The notes beneath the pieces were generated by a model. The model saw nothing but the letters and a program-made list of their open reading frames with translations, ran no database searches and was not told the DNA's origin. The position numbers and the translations under genes were made by a program. From Paramarasmius palmivorus (Eukaryota; Basidiomycota; Agaricomycetes; Agaricales; Marasmiaceae): a DNA stretch of 64,000 nucleotides. The stretch spans positions 248,001 through 312,000 of the forward strand of contig JAYKXP010000009.1 of assembly GCA_037176845.1 (NCBI GenBank), read 5' to 3'. Positions 11,143 through 25,833 of the stretch are shown one piece after another. Positions within the stretch are counted from its first letter, which is position 1; the number at the start of each line of letters is the position of its first letter.

Positions 11143-13708
11143 GTTTATATGAATGTACTGTATGATATCAGAAAAACGTGTTTAGGAGTTATGTGATGTG
11201 GAAAATTTGCACTCCTGAAACATAACAAGCCCGTTCCGTCAGCATCACGGAGAGGTGGATTGACCCTGAGAAGATGCTTACCGATCGAGAAAAAATTCAA
11301 AGCAATACACTTTCTGAGCAGAAGAATGAGCGAGAAGACCCGAGTCTGGAGAGATGCTGGATGGTTGGATGCCATTGACAAGAGATCTTAAATATGGAGT
11401 CATGTAAGGACGGAACGAAAAAGGAACGGTAATGAAGCGATGTAAACGGTGCGGGATTTAGAGCGACAAGAATAACGAGAAGACGGATCGGTGACCAACT
11501 TACGTTTGACGTGTACAGGTGACGGACCAGATGCCACTTATCTACAACCAAAGCACTTGTGGAGGATGTAATCTGGAGAAAACGCTAAGTTTAGGAAATG
11601 AAACGGCGCAAATCAAGAAGCGAAGGTCAGACCGCAATGTAGATTCCTTTTTATCGCCCTCTGACGAGCACTGTGGCGTCACGAGCCAAACGGGAAGCCA
11701 GTGGATTGGTAGAGAGCCAGAGCAAACAGGAGATCTTGGAAGCCGAGCCTCGTAAACCTTTCGAGGCCAGATCAACCCGAGCGGTGCAGATCATATGAGC
11801 AAGACGGATCGCGGCGGATACGACCGGCTATAGAACCTCCCACAAGAACGCTAAACACATTGGTGGATATATCCGCCTTGGAAAACCTGGAAAATGACGT
11901 TCCAGGCATGTCCGTTTCGAAATGGGGTCACAAAAACTGCACAGCCTTCTCGCGACAGGTATTAACAAAATGCCTGCTATTTCCAATCGAAGATAAGCAC
12001 GCGATCGGGGTATGTCCTCGCCCACTAACCTTGAGGAGCGTGTACCGAACAAACGTTCAGAAGTCTAAGCCCCACTTGGAACGGCATCAGAGAAGACAGC
12101 TTGGCGTATTGCGAAATGGGCTTACCTGAGCTCACTGCTCCTCAGGATATCAACGCGCTCGACATCGGCTGGGTACCTGACGGAGTGAACATACGATCTG
12201 TACCCTATGACATCCCGCAGAAGATGAAATACCAGCATCATAGGTTTGGTAACAGAATGAGCGACCGAAGAGCCAAAGGATGAATCGGTATCACAATACG
12301 CAAGCCAAGCCTTCGAAGGCCGTCGGATATGGCAAGCTTTCAAGAGTTCAATCCTGAATAAGCTTGCATCGATGTTAACGCTTGGATAATGCAGAAAGAT
12401 TTGCGGTGAACAATCTTGCGGGGAAACCGGTAAACTCCACCTGGTGTGAACGCTGGCCTGTCATAAATGAAGTCGTGAGGAAGCGAGAGCAGTAATATCG
12501 ATACTGATGCGCACCAACTCGGAATCTAAAAGGAGTACGATTCTGTCCACCATTTCCCCGCAGATGAATTTTCACCCAAGCTTGATGATAAAAATAGAGG
12601 AAATTTCGTTGGGAATTCGCAGGTTTGAAAGTAGAATCCTTTTGCATTGTATGTGGTGGTGAAGAAGTAAAACTGTGTTTGGCTGCAGGTGCGGCGCCAA
12701 ACACTGAGTCACGGAGTGACGTTTGAGGCGCTAGTTGGCGCTCGTAATTTCTTCGCATTCTTCCTCCTCAAGAAAATGAACTTCCACTGTAGCCTTCGAC
12801 TCGTATCAGCCTGCTTCTATATCATTCATCAAAAGAGTCTCGGATCCGGAATCTAGAGAAGATGGCTATCACGCACAAAGAGCTCTCAAACTGCAGATAA
12901 ATGGTCTCAACACTAGCATCTGCCAAACGAGTTGCGACTTGTAGACCCGTGGCTCACAATTGAATTTGATTGAAGCTTATTCAACCGGGCACGAACCAGG
13001 GCTTAACTACTTGAAGCTGTCTTGACCGCAATTCTAAACGTCGCAGGTCAGCAACAAGACAAATAGATCCAGGACTCGTATCGGAAAAACTTCAGTAACT
13101 TACAAGTGCTACAGGTGTCGATGGGCTGTCGGTGAGTAACCTCGTTGCTTATAGCACCAGTATACTTTCTCTAATTACCGTCGAGTATATTTCCAGAAGC
13201 TAGCTACATCACGGACGCGATACGAAACGATTCAAACGCAGTTTTTTGGACTTGTACTTATGCTACAGCTGTCACCCCAGCCCTCACTAATGAAAGATTG
13301 TACGATGGCAAAATTACGACTCGGAATACACGTTTTTCAGATTCCCCGTTACAGTAGACAGAAAGTTCGAATGACTTGCTACTAAAACTAAACAATCATG
13401 CACACTCAAACTCGACCAAAAGCTTTTGAATATGTATGTAAGTATATGGAGCTCATCGTTGCCGGCAGCCGCATTAAACGGCTCAGTGAGCGGCCACACC
13501 CGGCTTTTTCTCTCGTGTACCACCACCAAGGCCTTGCTCGATACTTGCATTTCTTCATATCGCTCAGAACCTGAGATGTTCTTTGACAATTCTGTGTTAT
13601 CAATGACGAAATATCAACTATCACGAGCTATAGCGCCCATACACGCCTATTCGTTATGTTCTGTCGAAAAGGGATTGCTGTTCCCACTCATTCGTCAACA
13701 CATTCATC
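11143..13708. other. 2.6-kb stretch without a recognised gene
   Basis: The part next to 11143 is the upstream region of the F-box-like gene and probably contains its leader. The rest holds only short unrelated open frames; the longest, 12375-12758 on the minus strand (127 codons), shows no family features. No repeat or transposon motif was recognised. Confidence 0.4.
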
Positions 13709-15038
13709 ATGGGTCGCTGGACACAGTATGACGAGGTGAGTGGTATGAAAGCTTAGTCCGACTTTCTCTCAACTTAGAGTGTTCAGGACGAATATCGTTT
13801 ACCTCCAGGGGTCAGAAGAACTGGCTACGATGCTGATACTGGAGTGTATTCTTTCTCGAATGGTACAAAGTCACGTCCGCATGCACGATACACCCTTGAA
13901 ACGAGAGACACCTCTGCAAAGACTCCAAAGCCTGAAGGTGCGCCCCAAGCTCTTCAATTCCTTGCCCTTTAGCCATATTCTCGCAGATCTCGAATCGGTA
14001 ACGGACTGTTTCGAAAATGCCAAACCATACAACCCCACAAAGTTCCCTCGTGTCGCACAACTAATTGATAATGCCCTGGGCGCCACACAAGGAATCGTGC
14101 AGAAGCTCACACACATCGGTTCCCGTTCATCAGCAGAGCACGGCGACTCTTCACCGAAACCTACGTCCGATAAGGTGTCACCACAAGACCTAATCACAGA
14201 AAAGCCGCCGCGACCACCGACGCCTCAGCTACCGAAGCTCAGGTCTTCCATACGCCCCCATGTGCGTTCACAGTCCAGCTCAACTCGAAAGCCGGCTGCG
14301 GAAGCGCTCAAACAGCAGGGTGCTGCTCTATCACGATCAGCATCTACACCGCCCAGTGTCCAGAGACTTCCTGTCCCTACCACGTCAGGAACAAAAGATA
14401 ACACGCTCTCCAGATCCGGATCCAACTCAATTGAGCCTTCTCGTCAGAGGCGCGTGGCTTTGCCACAGAAGCCTCCAGAGGCCTCCGCGAAAACAGACAG
14501 TGGCCTGTCTAGATCCAAATCTCTTCCAGCGACCCCACCAGCGCGTCCTTCTACCCCGAGGCCCAAAGACTCACCTAGCGTCACAAAAACTCATCGCAAA
14601 TCCACACCCGTCAGCAAATCAGCATCTGTGGTAACTGTCTCTACCTCCACCTCTGATGACGATAAAAAGAGACGCCGTCAGACTATGCCCACAGCTTCTT
14701 CAACATCTTCATCACGCCCTGAGGCTAATTCCGAAAAGGATATGATGACGAGCTCCGGGCTCAAGTCGCCTTCGTTGTCTAGCTCCAATCCAGCTCATAA
14801 GCGTTCCCGTTCGCATTCATCGGCAGTCGCCAAACCGGCAGGTTCGAATTCAGATGTGTTATCTTTACACTCTCGGCGAGCCACCGTACAATCGCCTCCA
14901 ACCCGTTCCAAGACTCCTATTTCCGCAACTATGACACCTAAGCCAGTCAAATCATCAGATTCAAGACGAACTACCGCTGGCCACATGGAGACACGAGGAA
15001 GAGCGCTTGCAGAGATCCTAGCGAAGAAATCGTCTTAG
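13709..15038 (+). CDS. WTQYDE-motif protein A, Ser/Pro-rich
   Basis: Exon 1 is 27 nt from ATG 13709 and encodes MGRWTQYDE. After an intron the protein continues DEYRLPPGVRRTGYDADTG, then a second intron (GTGCGC to GCAG, about 50 bp, ending near 13987) leads into DLESVTDCFENAKPYNP and a long Ser/Pro/Lys-rich tail to the stop at 15036-15038. Beginning translation upstream in a neighbouring frame at 13779 is open but destroys the conserved N-terminus shared with the next gene, so I reject it. The module (WTQYDE, EY, PGV, GYDADTG) looks like one found at the N-terminus of basidiomycete hypothetical proteins. Function is unknown; the tail suggests a disordered, phosphorylated region. Confidence 0.75.
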
Positions 15039-15250
15039 ATTCTTACATCCTTCCCGTACCTTTGTTGTTCGGTTAGTCCTCTACAATCATAACTTTTGCT
15101 CGAATCCATCATTTATTTGTTGTTTATAGGTGATGCTGTATTGTGTGGTTATATTGGGGAGGCAACGCTCCATGATTTGATATCTGATGTTAGTCATCGC
15201 TTTGATAGTTGCAATGTATAAATTTCACATCGTGATTTGACTATTGAGGG

Positions 15251-15257
15251 TATAAAG
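15251..15257 (+). promoter_or_regulatory. TATA box of WTQYDE protein B
   Basis: TATAAAG lies 38 nt before the ATG at 15295, so the leader must be very short. Confidence 0.45.
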
Positions 15258-15294
15258 ATGGGTGTATGAGTGGGAGTGCCTCACGTTGGTTTCT

Positions 15295-16340
15295 ATGGGT
15301 CGTTGGACGCAATACGACGAGGTGAGTCTTTAAGCCTGAGTTTTCTTCGGGAGCCTGCTCATACCAGTGTCATAGCTTGAGTATCATGTTCCTGGTGTGG
15401 GGAAGAAGATTGGCTACGATGCCGATACTGGGGTAACATACTACAGCGGCGGATGGAAGTCTGCTCCTCATCACCCCAACATTGTGATCCCAAATAAGCC
15501 AAAGCCTCTCCCTCAGAGTTAGTTGCACCTACTATTTCTTTATGGGCCTGTGTATTGATTCGCACGAAAGAGCTTTTCGATGCCAATGAAGAAGACAACG
15601 AGGGCGACGACGAGTCAGACTCCGGTCTACCTTCTTCTGCTTTACTCGTCGATCCCTTCACTGCTCAGCGGCCAAATCAAAGTGTCAGAGAGAGGAAGAA
15701 ACTCTCGAACTCGAGCAGAGCAACTTCATTGACCTTATCAGTGTCACCAAATAGCCCGAGCGTTATGTCATCTCGCCTATCACTAGAAGCGAATCCACCC
15801 TCAATTATATCTTCATCCTCGTCGTCTGTGCATGCGCAGGCAGGAACTGACTCCTCAGATATTTCGAGTATTGGGGAGAAGCCTACAGTAAAAGATCCAC
15901 CGCCAACCCTCACCGCAAACAACACACTTCCATCGCCGACCTTCACTGCTTCAACCAGTGAACTTGGGCCACCGCCAACCTTCCAAACAGACAGCACACT
16001 CGGGCCACCGCCAACTTTCCATTCAAACAGCACACAGGCACTCGGGCCACCGCCGCCCTACACATCGTCACCTGCTCCCTCCGATGCACATTTGAGAGTA
16101 GTAGAACGCTTCCTCAACCCGACAGGCTCAGGGGTAGAGATTCCAGTGTCTCGGGAAGGCAGGATCAGACGAACTCGCACCCTTCCAGCACTTCGCAACC
16201 TTGACCGTGTGTCGAGTTTCCTGCAGACGTCCCGAAAAGCGCCCCGACTGCCATCTTCGGGAACTGCAGGGAACCTACATAGATCTGCCACTATGGCATG
16301 CAACAAAGACCTTCCACCCTTGCCTCGTTCGGAGCAATAA
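15295..16340 (+). CDS. WTQYDE-motif protein B, tandem paralogue
   Basis: Exon 1 (ATG 15295) encodes MGRWTQYDE, identical to gene A and interrupted by an intron at the same place. The protein continues EYHVPGVGKKIGYDADTG, then VTYYSGGWKSAPHHPNI. A third exon begins near 15574 after an intron that would otherwise read as an immediate stop (CAGAGTTAG), giving KLFDANEEDNEGDDESD. Further on is a Pro-rich repeat with three copies of a GPPPTF or GPPPPY unit (15960-16070). The stop at 16338-16340 is only 16 nt from the stop of the convergent monooxygenase gene. It is clearly a duplicate of the preceding gene at the N-terminus, with a diverged tail. Function is unknown. Confidence 0.75.
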
Positions 16341-16356
16341 TTCGTCTTTCCTTTGT

Positions 16357-18541
<2,185 letters not shown>

Positions 18542-19800
18542 TTAACTAATGACTACGCCACCGTTTGGATGTATCTGTCGAGGTGTGAGAAAATCGGGTA
18601 CCGAACTGTATATTGATACTGATAGCTTACGGTGTTTCCAGAAATAAAGGAGGAATCTTCACTAGCGAGGAATACGCAGCACGTCGCAACTTCGACAGGC
18701 TGACCAGGTCTTCCCATCGGTGTGCTGTCGAAGGAGGAAATATTCTCCTTGCTGAATGTTGACGGCACAAGTGGCGTCCAGACAGGACCCGGAGCTATAG
18801 CTGTACAGAAGTCAGATCGCTGACACGGTACAAGGTGTGTTCCCATGAACTTACCATTAACCCTTATCTGTCTCTCTCCCAAGATCTGATTACTCAGACC
18901 TCGCGTAAATGAGACGAGTGCACCCTTGGTAGATGTATAATCCAATAGGTCTGGTCTACCAATGAAGGCATTGATAGAGGCCATGTTGATGATGGAGCTC
19001 CCTTTCTTCATATGAGGCAAGGCAGCTTTCACGATATAGAAATAGGAGTGAAAGTTGACTGTGAAAGTCTCCTCCCACTGCTTGGAGTCCAGGGTCGTCA
19101 CGTCGCGGTTCTCGAGTTGCTGGGCATGGTTATTCACCAAAACATCGAGGCGGCCAAAGGACTTGATACATTCATCCACGGAACGTTTGCATTCGGCTTC
19201 GCTCTTCAGGTCAGCTTGAACGAGGTGGACTTTTCGTTCTCCGTTTGTCTTCTTCAAGCTACCACAAGATAGGTATTAGCAATGCACAAGTAAACGAAGA
19301 TGGACACGTACATGTAATCGCGAGTGTCTTGAGCATCCTTCTCTTCCTGACCAACATGAACGATAGTGCAATCTGCCCCTTCTATTGCGAATAAGATTGC
19401 TGTCGCTCGACCTAAGAATAGCGTTCAGTCACGTAGCATTTCCTTCTGACACAGTTCACCGACCTATTCCCTAAAGTCGCGTAGATTGAGCATCGCACTG
19501 CAACGAGGATGCAACGAATGACTCACACTATCACCGCCCGAGATCCATGCAACCTTTCCTTCAAGCTTCCCACTTCCTCTATCTGACCTTCATGTTCAGT
19601 GACCATAAGAGTAATTTTGAATAGGATTACACACATGGCTTCCCATTGGCGTAAATATCATCTATCGGCTTGAGCTCAAACTCATCTTGGCGACCAGGGC
19701 GATGACCAGGCTTGTTTTGCTTGTCGACCTCCTGCTTCGCCTTGTCGTCGGGTGATGTCAAGTGTCGAGTGAAGATTTCAGCTGGGTATTGGTCCGACAT
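18542..19800 (-). CDS. Short-chain dehydrogenase/reductase
   Basis: NAD(P)-dependent oxidoreductase of the classical SDR type, close in pattern to the bacterial general-stress (Gsp39-like) group with an N-terminal extension. The start at 19800 gives MSDQYPAEIFTRHLTSP. The cofactor glycine motif SGGDSGIGRA is split by an intron, followed by DVLVNNHAQQ, the catalytic Ser in INMASINAF, the YTSTK active site, PGPVWTPL and the C-terminal HPNGGVVIS. The final intron uses GTAAGC after SGNT; the stop TAA is at 18542-18544. No signal peptide, so it should be cytosolic. Substrate cannot be read from sequence. Confidence 0.88.
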
Positions 19801-20305
19801 TTCGTTGTTGTAGTACCATAATGACTTGAATTGAGGTTTTATACGACTTCAGAAACCAAGACGTTTACAATGACCCATGAAAAGACGTCATTACGAACGC
19901 ATCGATAGTCGAGAGGAGCTTGAGCTTGATCATCTACCGTGTCGAGTGAACATGACGAATAATTTACGATTCCTGCTTGTTCCAAGTTTGAGTGAGATAG
20001 AGATATAGTCACTAGCGGAGCAATCTCACTGGCTGGAGCTGCAGCTTTTCACGCGCAGAGACCCAGATCCACCGGCATGCACCAAGCCTGTTCCACAGAT
20101 GACACTAGTGAAAATCAGGTTCACTGGAGGAGACACCCGTAGGAGAGCCTAGCAGTGAGGTTGGAGATTCACTGAGGGAATGGGAGACGCGCGCGAAAAT
20201 TGCCATCATACTGGTCACATGGTGTGCATGACTGCCGACGCGTCAACACCTTTTTCTCGTTACTTGTGTGTGCTACTTCATTAAGCTTCATTATCTACTA
20301 TGCCT
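19801..20305. other. Intergenic region upstream of SDR
   Basis: Holds the SDR promoter side and the 3' flank of the sugar porter. No repeats or additional gene seen. Confidence 0.4.
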
Positions 20306-22867
20306 TCAAACCTTTTTGGCGCCATCTGTACTGTAAACTGAGGATGTCTCTTTTTCTTTCATCTCAGCGGGCGCATGTCCTCCATGCAGCTCTTGCAAGA
20401 TACGTTCCATACGCGCGGCATCAGCCTGACCTTCTCCAGAGCCAAATACCAAATCCTATGCGTCTCAAAGTTAGCGATTAAAACTTGATAAGATTCTGAA
20501 GACTTGCCATTTCCTCCAATGACTTTCCAAAAGTCTCAGGAAGTACCCAAATTGCAAACCCTATACCCATCAACATGAACACCAAAAAGAACCTATCAAC
20601 GAAGGATCAATATTCAGTGGACCTGACCGTGCCTAGTCTCAAAAAATAGAACATACAAGTAGGTCCCATATGTGATTCGTTCCAACATGATAGGAACGAC
20701 GATCGAAACGGCGAACTATTCGGATAAGTTCTTTTGTTAGGTGGTTACTGTTTATCAAAAGAAGCGGGAAACTGACATTTGTGATCCAATTAGTTGAGGC
20801 GCCCAAGGCCACGCCATGGGCTCGTGTGGAGAGCGGGAAGACCTCAGAGATGACAGTCCATGAGACAGGACCCTGTCAAATAGACAATATGGATCAATAT
20901 CATAGATTGATAGGAGCAGAGTGTCTAGATTTACCCAAGATGCACCAAAGAATCCGACGTAGATCCAGATGAAAGCAGCAGTCGACCACGCAGCAGCCGC
21001 ATTGTGCCAGTGCGGTTGATACGTCGCGGTCAACGCAGCACACAAGATTAGCATTAGTGCCATCCCCGCGCCACCCCAAATTAAGAGAGGCCGTCGTCCG
21101 ACCTTGTCGATGGTGGCAATAGCGGGGAATGTGGAGATGACGAACACCACTATGAAGAGACGCGTATTCAGTTTGGGCGTGGCAATACGACAAGGAACTA
21201 CGTACCACCGACAACACCGGATGCCAGCAGAGAGACAGTCTTCCCAGGAAGAGAGAGCGACTCGAAGATGGTAGGAGCATAGTAGATCTAGTCACAGAAC
21301 AGCGTTACTTCTCAATCAAGACAAGATCCAATGTAGCTACTCACGATACAATCAATACCCGACCTAGAAGGATCCAGAGTCAGCACCACAGGCCACCGCT
21401 ATGCACGCGAGTTTACTCACATCTGCTGGAAGAACTGGGTCAAACACGCGACTGGTAGTACCAAGTCAGCATCCGTCTCATCTCGACCAAAACACGCAAG
21501 ACGCTCACCAGCAGTTCTTCTGAACATATGACGCGAGGAAAACAGCTCTCCGAATTGCGCAATTTGAAGTTTGAACCTCGTGAAAGCTCCACCGCCAACC
21601 AAGCGAGGGAACTTCTCTGCAGTGGTTTCCGCCTCTGAAAGATCACAAACGTTAGCATTTACGCGAAACAAGAAAGGGGGCACCAACCGAACATGGCTTC
21701 AGCTTGAATCTCAATGAACTCGAGCTGAACCAACTCGGAGTCCTCAGGCATCTTGCGTAGCCAAGCAAGGGTTTTCAGAGCCTCTTGCTTTCTCCCCTGT
21801 CGAATAAGCCATCTCGGCGTGTAGGGTAAGGTAAAAGTGAGAGCTGCTAGCAAAAGTGCCGGCACTCCTTGAAGAGCGAGACAGACCCTCCAGGATGCTG
21901 AGTTCGTGTCAGAGATGTAGTTGGTACCATAGCCGACCCTTCAATGGTGAAACGAATTAGTGTAGATAGTTAAACGTGCAACAAAAGGACATACCAGAAA
22001 GAGATGCAGATTCCAGTAACGATAGCTAATTGTTGTATACTAACTACAGTTCCTCGCAATTCCGGCGGAGATATTTCAGAGTTGTATCTGGCAATCCGTT
22101 TCAGTGCCTCCTTTCTGTCGACATTGCATAGATTTTGAGATCCTTACAAGGGTACTGCAGCCGAAAGTGATCCAACAGCCCATCCGATGAAGAAACGTCC
22201 AACAAACTACCAATCGGGTAGTGAGTCTATGCTTGAACGGTTTCATATCGACATAACGCACCATCCAAGCCGAATTCTGAGCGCCTGCCGTCAAAGCAGT
22301 ACCCAAGCAACAGATAAGAGCCCCGAGAAGAAGTGTCCATCGTCGAGAGATGATATCACAAAGGTAACCCTGATGAAAAAGTGAGTATGATCCGGTCAAC
22401 GACCAAGGGCAAAAACGCGTACGTTAATCAAAGCTCCAAACCAACCGCCTGCACCCAGAGTTCTAGACGCAAAGTTAGTCATTCGATACAGTGTCATTGT
22501 CAGAGAATAACTCACGATACACTCCAGCCCTTGTACGATGCATCATCGGCGATCCGAGAAAACTTAGGATCGTTCGTGAAGGCGGACATGACGAGGACTT
22601 GTGAGTAGGCTCCTTGTTCGTAACCTTTGCAAGACACCGTTAGATCCATGCACGCGATCAAGGGCTTGAGAATAGCATACCATAGCATAATGCACCCAGA
22701 CTGAAACAACCAAGATACGTTAATCGGTTCGAGGTATAGAATGAAAAAACGTACGTCGTGATAGCGGCGAGCCTTAACAACCTCGGATTCGCAAAGACTC
22801 CTTTTAATCCAGCTGGTCCGGCAAGTTCAGCGCGACGCGCTGCGTTCACAGCTTGAAGGGAAGTCAT
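20306..22867 (-). CDS. MFS sugar porter
   Basis: Plasma-membrane transporter of the sugar porter family (hexose, disaccharide or quinate-type). Spread over about ten exons. It begins MTSLQAVNAARRAELAG at 22867 with a cytosolic leader, then membrane helices and family signatures: GYEQGAYSQVLVMSAF, LCDIISRRWTLLLGALI, VGRFFIGWAVGSL, PRWLIRQGRKQEAL in the central loop, QMSGIDCIIYYAPTIF, DKVGRRPLLIWGG and the C-terminal PETFGKSLEEM. A hydrophilic tail runs to the TGA at 20306-20308. All expected motifs are present. Substrate is unassigned. Confidence 0.9.
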
Positions 22868-23540
22868 GGCTCCACTTGATGGTCGAAGAAACCGGTAAAG
22901 AAGGGTGGGCTTCGGGAAGGGAATGCAGCTTCTTTTCGCTGGTATTTATGTCACTCGATCCCGGCCAGACGCCTGAAGGTAGACCATTGTTGATGGGGAA
23001 GAAAAAGAAAAATTGAAATCAGATCAGGCGGTTTGAAAACCACGCGGAGCAAGAAAATGGATGGAGTACGTAATTTCCAGGACAACTTCCACATATCCGG
23101 GGTATGGGGCCGAATCCGGGGATTGGAGAAAGAGTTCGAAACTGGGTGAGTGCTGGGTGAGCATGCAAAGATGTTGTATTAACCTTGCAGAAAGGACCCT
23201 GCATTTTTGGCTTGAAGATCTCAAAGCAAAGCAAAAGAAATGTTGATCAACGCGCTCGGCGCCAACGAACCTTACGACCAAGGTCCGAACGAGTGTATTG
23301 AAACGTCGAAACGTTAGTTTACGCGGTGATCAAAGTTGACCCACCGCGTCTGGAAAACAGTGAAGTGCATGGAACACGAAAGCCGATGAATCCGGAGCTT
23401 TAGCTCAATCGTAATCGCAAAGGTTGAGTGAAGGACAGTTCTATAGTAGTTGGTGTTGTACAGATACATCAATATCCGAATCTAAGGAATAACTCGTAGT
23501 CCAATTCCTGCGTCCAGTGCAAGAAAGCGCTCACTCGAAA
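22868..23540. other. Intergenic region between sugar porter and GH16
   Basis: 673 bp containing the sugar porter promoter and GH16 3' flank. Short open frames on both strands have no recognisable features. Confidence 0.4.
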
Positions 23541-25293
23541 TCATAGCACCCATGCCAGCAGGGATGTAGCTGCGAGTGCCCACGATGTCCGGGGCATCGC
23601 CCAGGACCGCAGATCGCCACTATTCGCCCTGACGATCGTGTTCTTCCCGCTCTGACTGTATATCCTCACCGATGCAACGTCAAAGTACGCATTGTCGTAG
23701 TTTGATGGGCTCCCAATGACGTAGTCGTTGTAGCACTTGCCAGAACATGTTTCTGCGAAGACGTTGGTGGCTCCAGCAAAGTCTGCCGACACAATTAATA
23801 CACCGGCGAATACGGGGAATGCATGAAATAGACATACCGCCGCAAAGAGTAATGTCAAAGATGAGCTGTCAAAGAGTCGAAAAAAAGATTAGAGATCGCA
23901 TACTATATATTGGAAACTAATATCACGAACGTTCTGCGCACTGAAGAACTTATTGATATCGCAGCCACTGTTAGGGTAATTAGCCACTGGGGTGCCGAGA
24001 GAAGAGATATCAATCGAGCTGGAATTCGACTTGATAGAGTCGGGGACCACGTCTCGAGTGAAGAACCAGACGCTGTAAAGCATGAGAAAAACATCTCAAC
24101 ACATGAAACTGAGAAACTCACGAAATACCAGTCTCAGCAAACTCCGTCACGAAAACACCTCCGCCGGAGGCAGCAAAGGTAGCTCCATTGGACTGCAGAC
24201 TCGGATCAGTCACAACGCAACCTTCGTTTGAGTTGGCAAGGTAAGAGCAATCCGTCGAGTTGATCAGTGTGGAAGTTTGTACGGAATTTTCGAGCTTGCA
24301 GCCGGGATTTGTATGGAGTGCCATTTGATTCCTTGCAGCCTACGCCGAAGAAACACAGTTATAATAAGAAACCGACGTGAGAAACGGGAATTCGATACCA
24401 AGTTGACGCTTTCAAACGTATCTATTTCACTGAGAAAGATGGATTAAGTTGCGAGTAGTTTGAGGTGTACAGGACACTTACCCTCCATTAGGCCAGTCAG
24501 GCGCGTGCGACCACCTGAGACGAAAGAGTGCGAGTCAGTATCACGCTACTGTCGGCGAGCTCGGCTTGATCTCGTCTTCAAGCAACGCATTCGTCTTGTC
24601 GATGAGTACGTCCGAGGCCCGACAGTAGCGAGCTGGGTGTCAATCTAACAATGAAAATGGCTATATTTACCATGCAGGCCAGACGGAGCACTAAGAATAA
24701 CCATATGAACGTGTTAGTTATCGCGGGTACTATGAATACATTGACAATCGGCAGACTTACACCATAGGGGACGTGATACATGTCGGCTATCCACACGCTA
24801 CCAACATCGTAGAGGTCTGCAACGGTGTCAGAACAAGAACTCTTTCCAAACATGGATGAACATACCTTGACTAGACATTCTAACAGTATTCCGCTTCTCA
24901 TTAAAGGGAACTGTTGTTGTGTTGTCCACCTTGATGATGGCACGGTTCGTTGTGGAGTCGACATAAGCGAGTTTTGATGAGGCAGCAACGGTGGAGTCGA
25001 CGAAGCTTCGTGTTGCGAGGGAGTCAGAGCATGAAAAATTTCGGGGTTCCAGAAGGCTTACATGGCATCGCCGTTGGTCAAGTTGTCGACTGCAAAGGGG
25101 CGTTAGCACCCAACTTCGAAGCGAGAATTTCTCGCCAGTGTAGAGTACAAAGAACCAGAAACTCACAATGACCGTAGAAGTCCCACCCGTCAAAGAAAGT
25201 TGAACCGGCATACTCCTTGACCATGTCATAGGTTGTTGCAGCAGAGACAGACTCTAGTCCGAGGAGAACAGCGATTGCAATGTAAGAGCGCAT
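23541..25293 (-). CDS. GH16 endo-beta-1,3(4)-glucanase, GPI-type
   Basis: Secreted glycoside hydrolase of family 16 acting on beta-1,3 or mixed-linkage glucan, probably in fungal cell-wall remodelling. The start at 25293 gives a signal peptide (MRSYIAIAVLLGLESVSA). The fold is recognisable from TFFDGWDFYG, VWIADMYHVPYG and WPAWWSHAPDWPNGGEID. The catalytic GEIDTFE is complete but split by an intron inside the second Gly codon of NGG (intron ends near 24430). Later segments are FAETGISVWFFTRD and CSGKCYNDYV. The C-terminus is Ser-rich followed by a hydrophobic stretch (LAATSLLAWVL), the pattern of a GPI-anchor signal. About nine short exons; the stop TGA is at 23541-23543. Confidence 0.88.
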
Positions 25294-25833
25294 GATAGAA
25301 ACTTGTGGTAAGGATCGTCGAAAGGATATCGTTGGCGTTAGGAAGGGTGAAAGAGAGTTTGAATGACTGCGAGTTATTTAAAGATAGGCCAGCCTATAAA
25401 ACGAGGGTCCAGGTAAAAAGAAAACGCGACTGCGGTGAAGGTGGTGGTTTGCGTCCAACCCCTTGTGGGAACTGCGATTTGCTTTTCAGTTCAGATTTCA
25501 CGTCATGATCGCCGCTCCTTCGGCCTCGTTGATCTTCGACCTAGCACAAACAGTTCATTGAAGGGTACATACACAAGATTCTGCAAAACCGAAATCGAAA
25601 CTTCCCAAGACAACAAAGCAAAAAAGGTCGACGTCGATGAACTTGAGAAACAACCGAAAACAATCCCAGTGTCCCAATGAGAATGTGCAACAGCGACAGC
25701 ACAAATGTAACATAAGAAAGCAAAGCAAGTGTAAGGTAATATATGTAACAGTAAATGGCATGCAGAATGTAAATGGTCGTAAAGTGTTCCAGAGATAATT
25801 TACTTTTTTCCGTGGAGTACACAAAAGAGTCCA

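Noticed and set aside
12375..12758. 127-codon minus-strand ORF as a gene
   Set aside because: No family pattern, signal peptide, promoter or splice support; its length is within chance for this composition.
13779..13990. Long open frame from 13779 as the true N-terminus of WTQYDE protein A
   Set aside because: It overlaps the conserved exon in a different frame. The spliced model keeps the N-terminus shared with the downstream paralogue and enters the same frame through the AG near 13987.
20200..20481. Plus-strand ORF with hydrophobic segments
   Set aside because: It lies antisense over the last exons of the sugar porter, whose coding evidence is strong.
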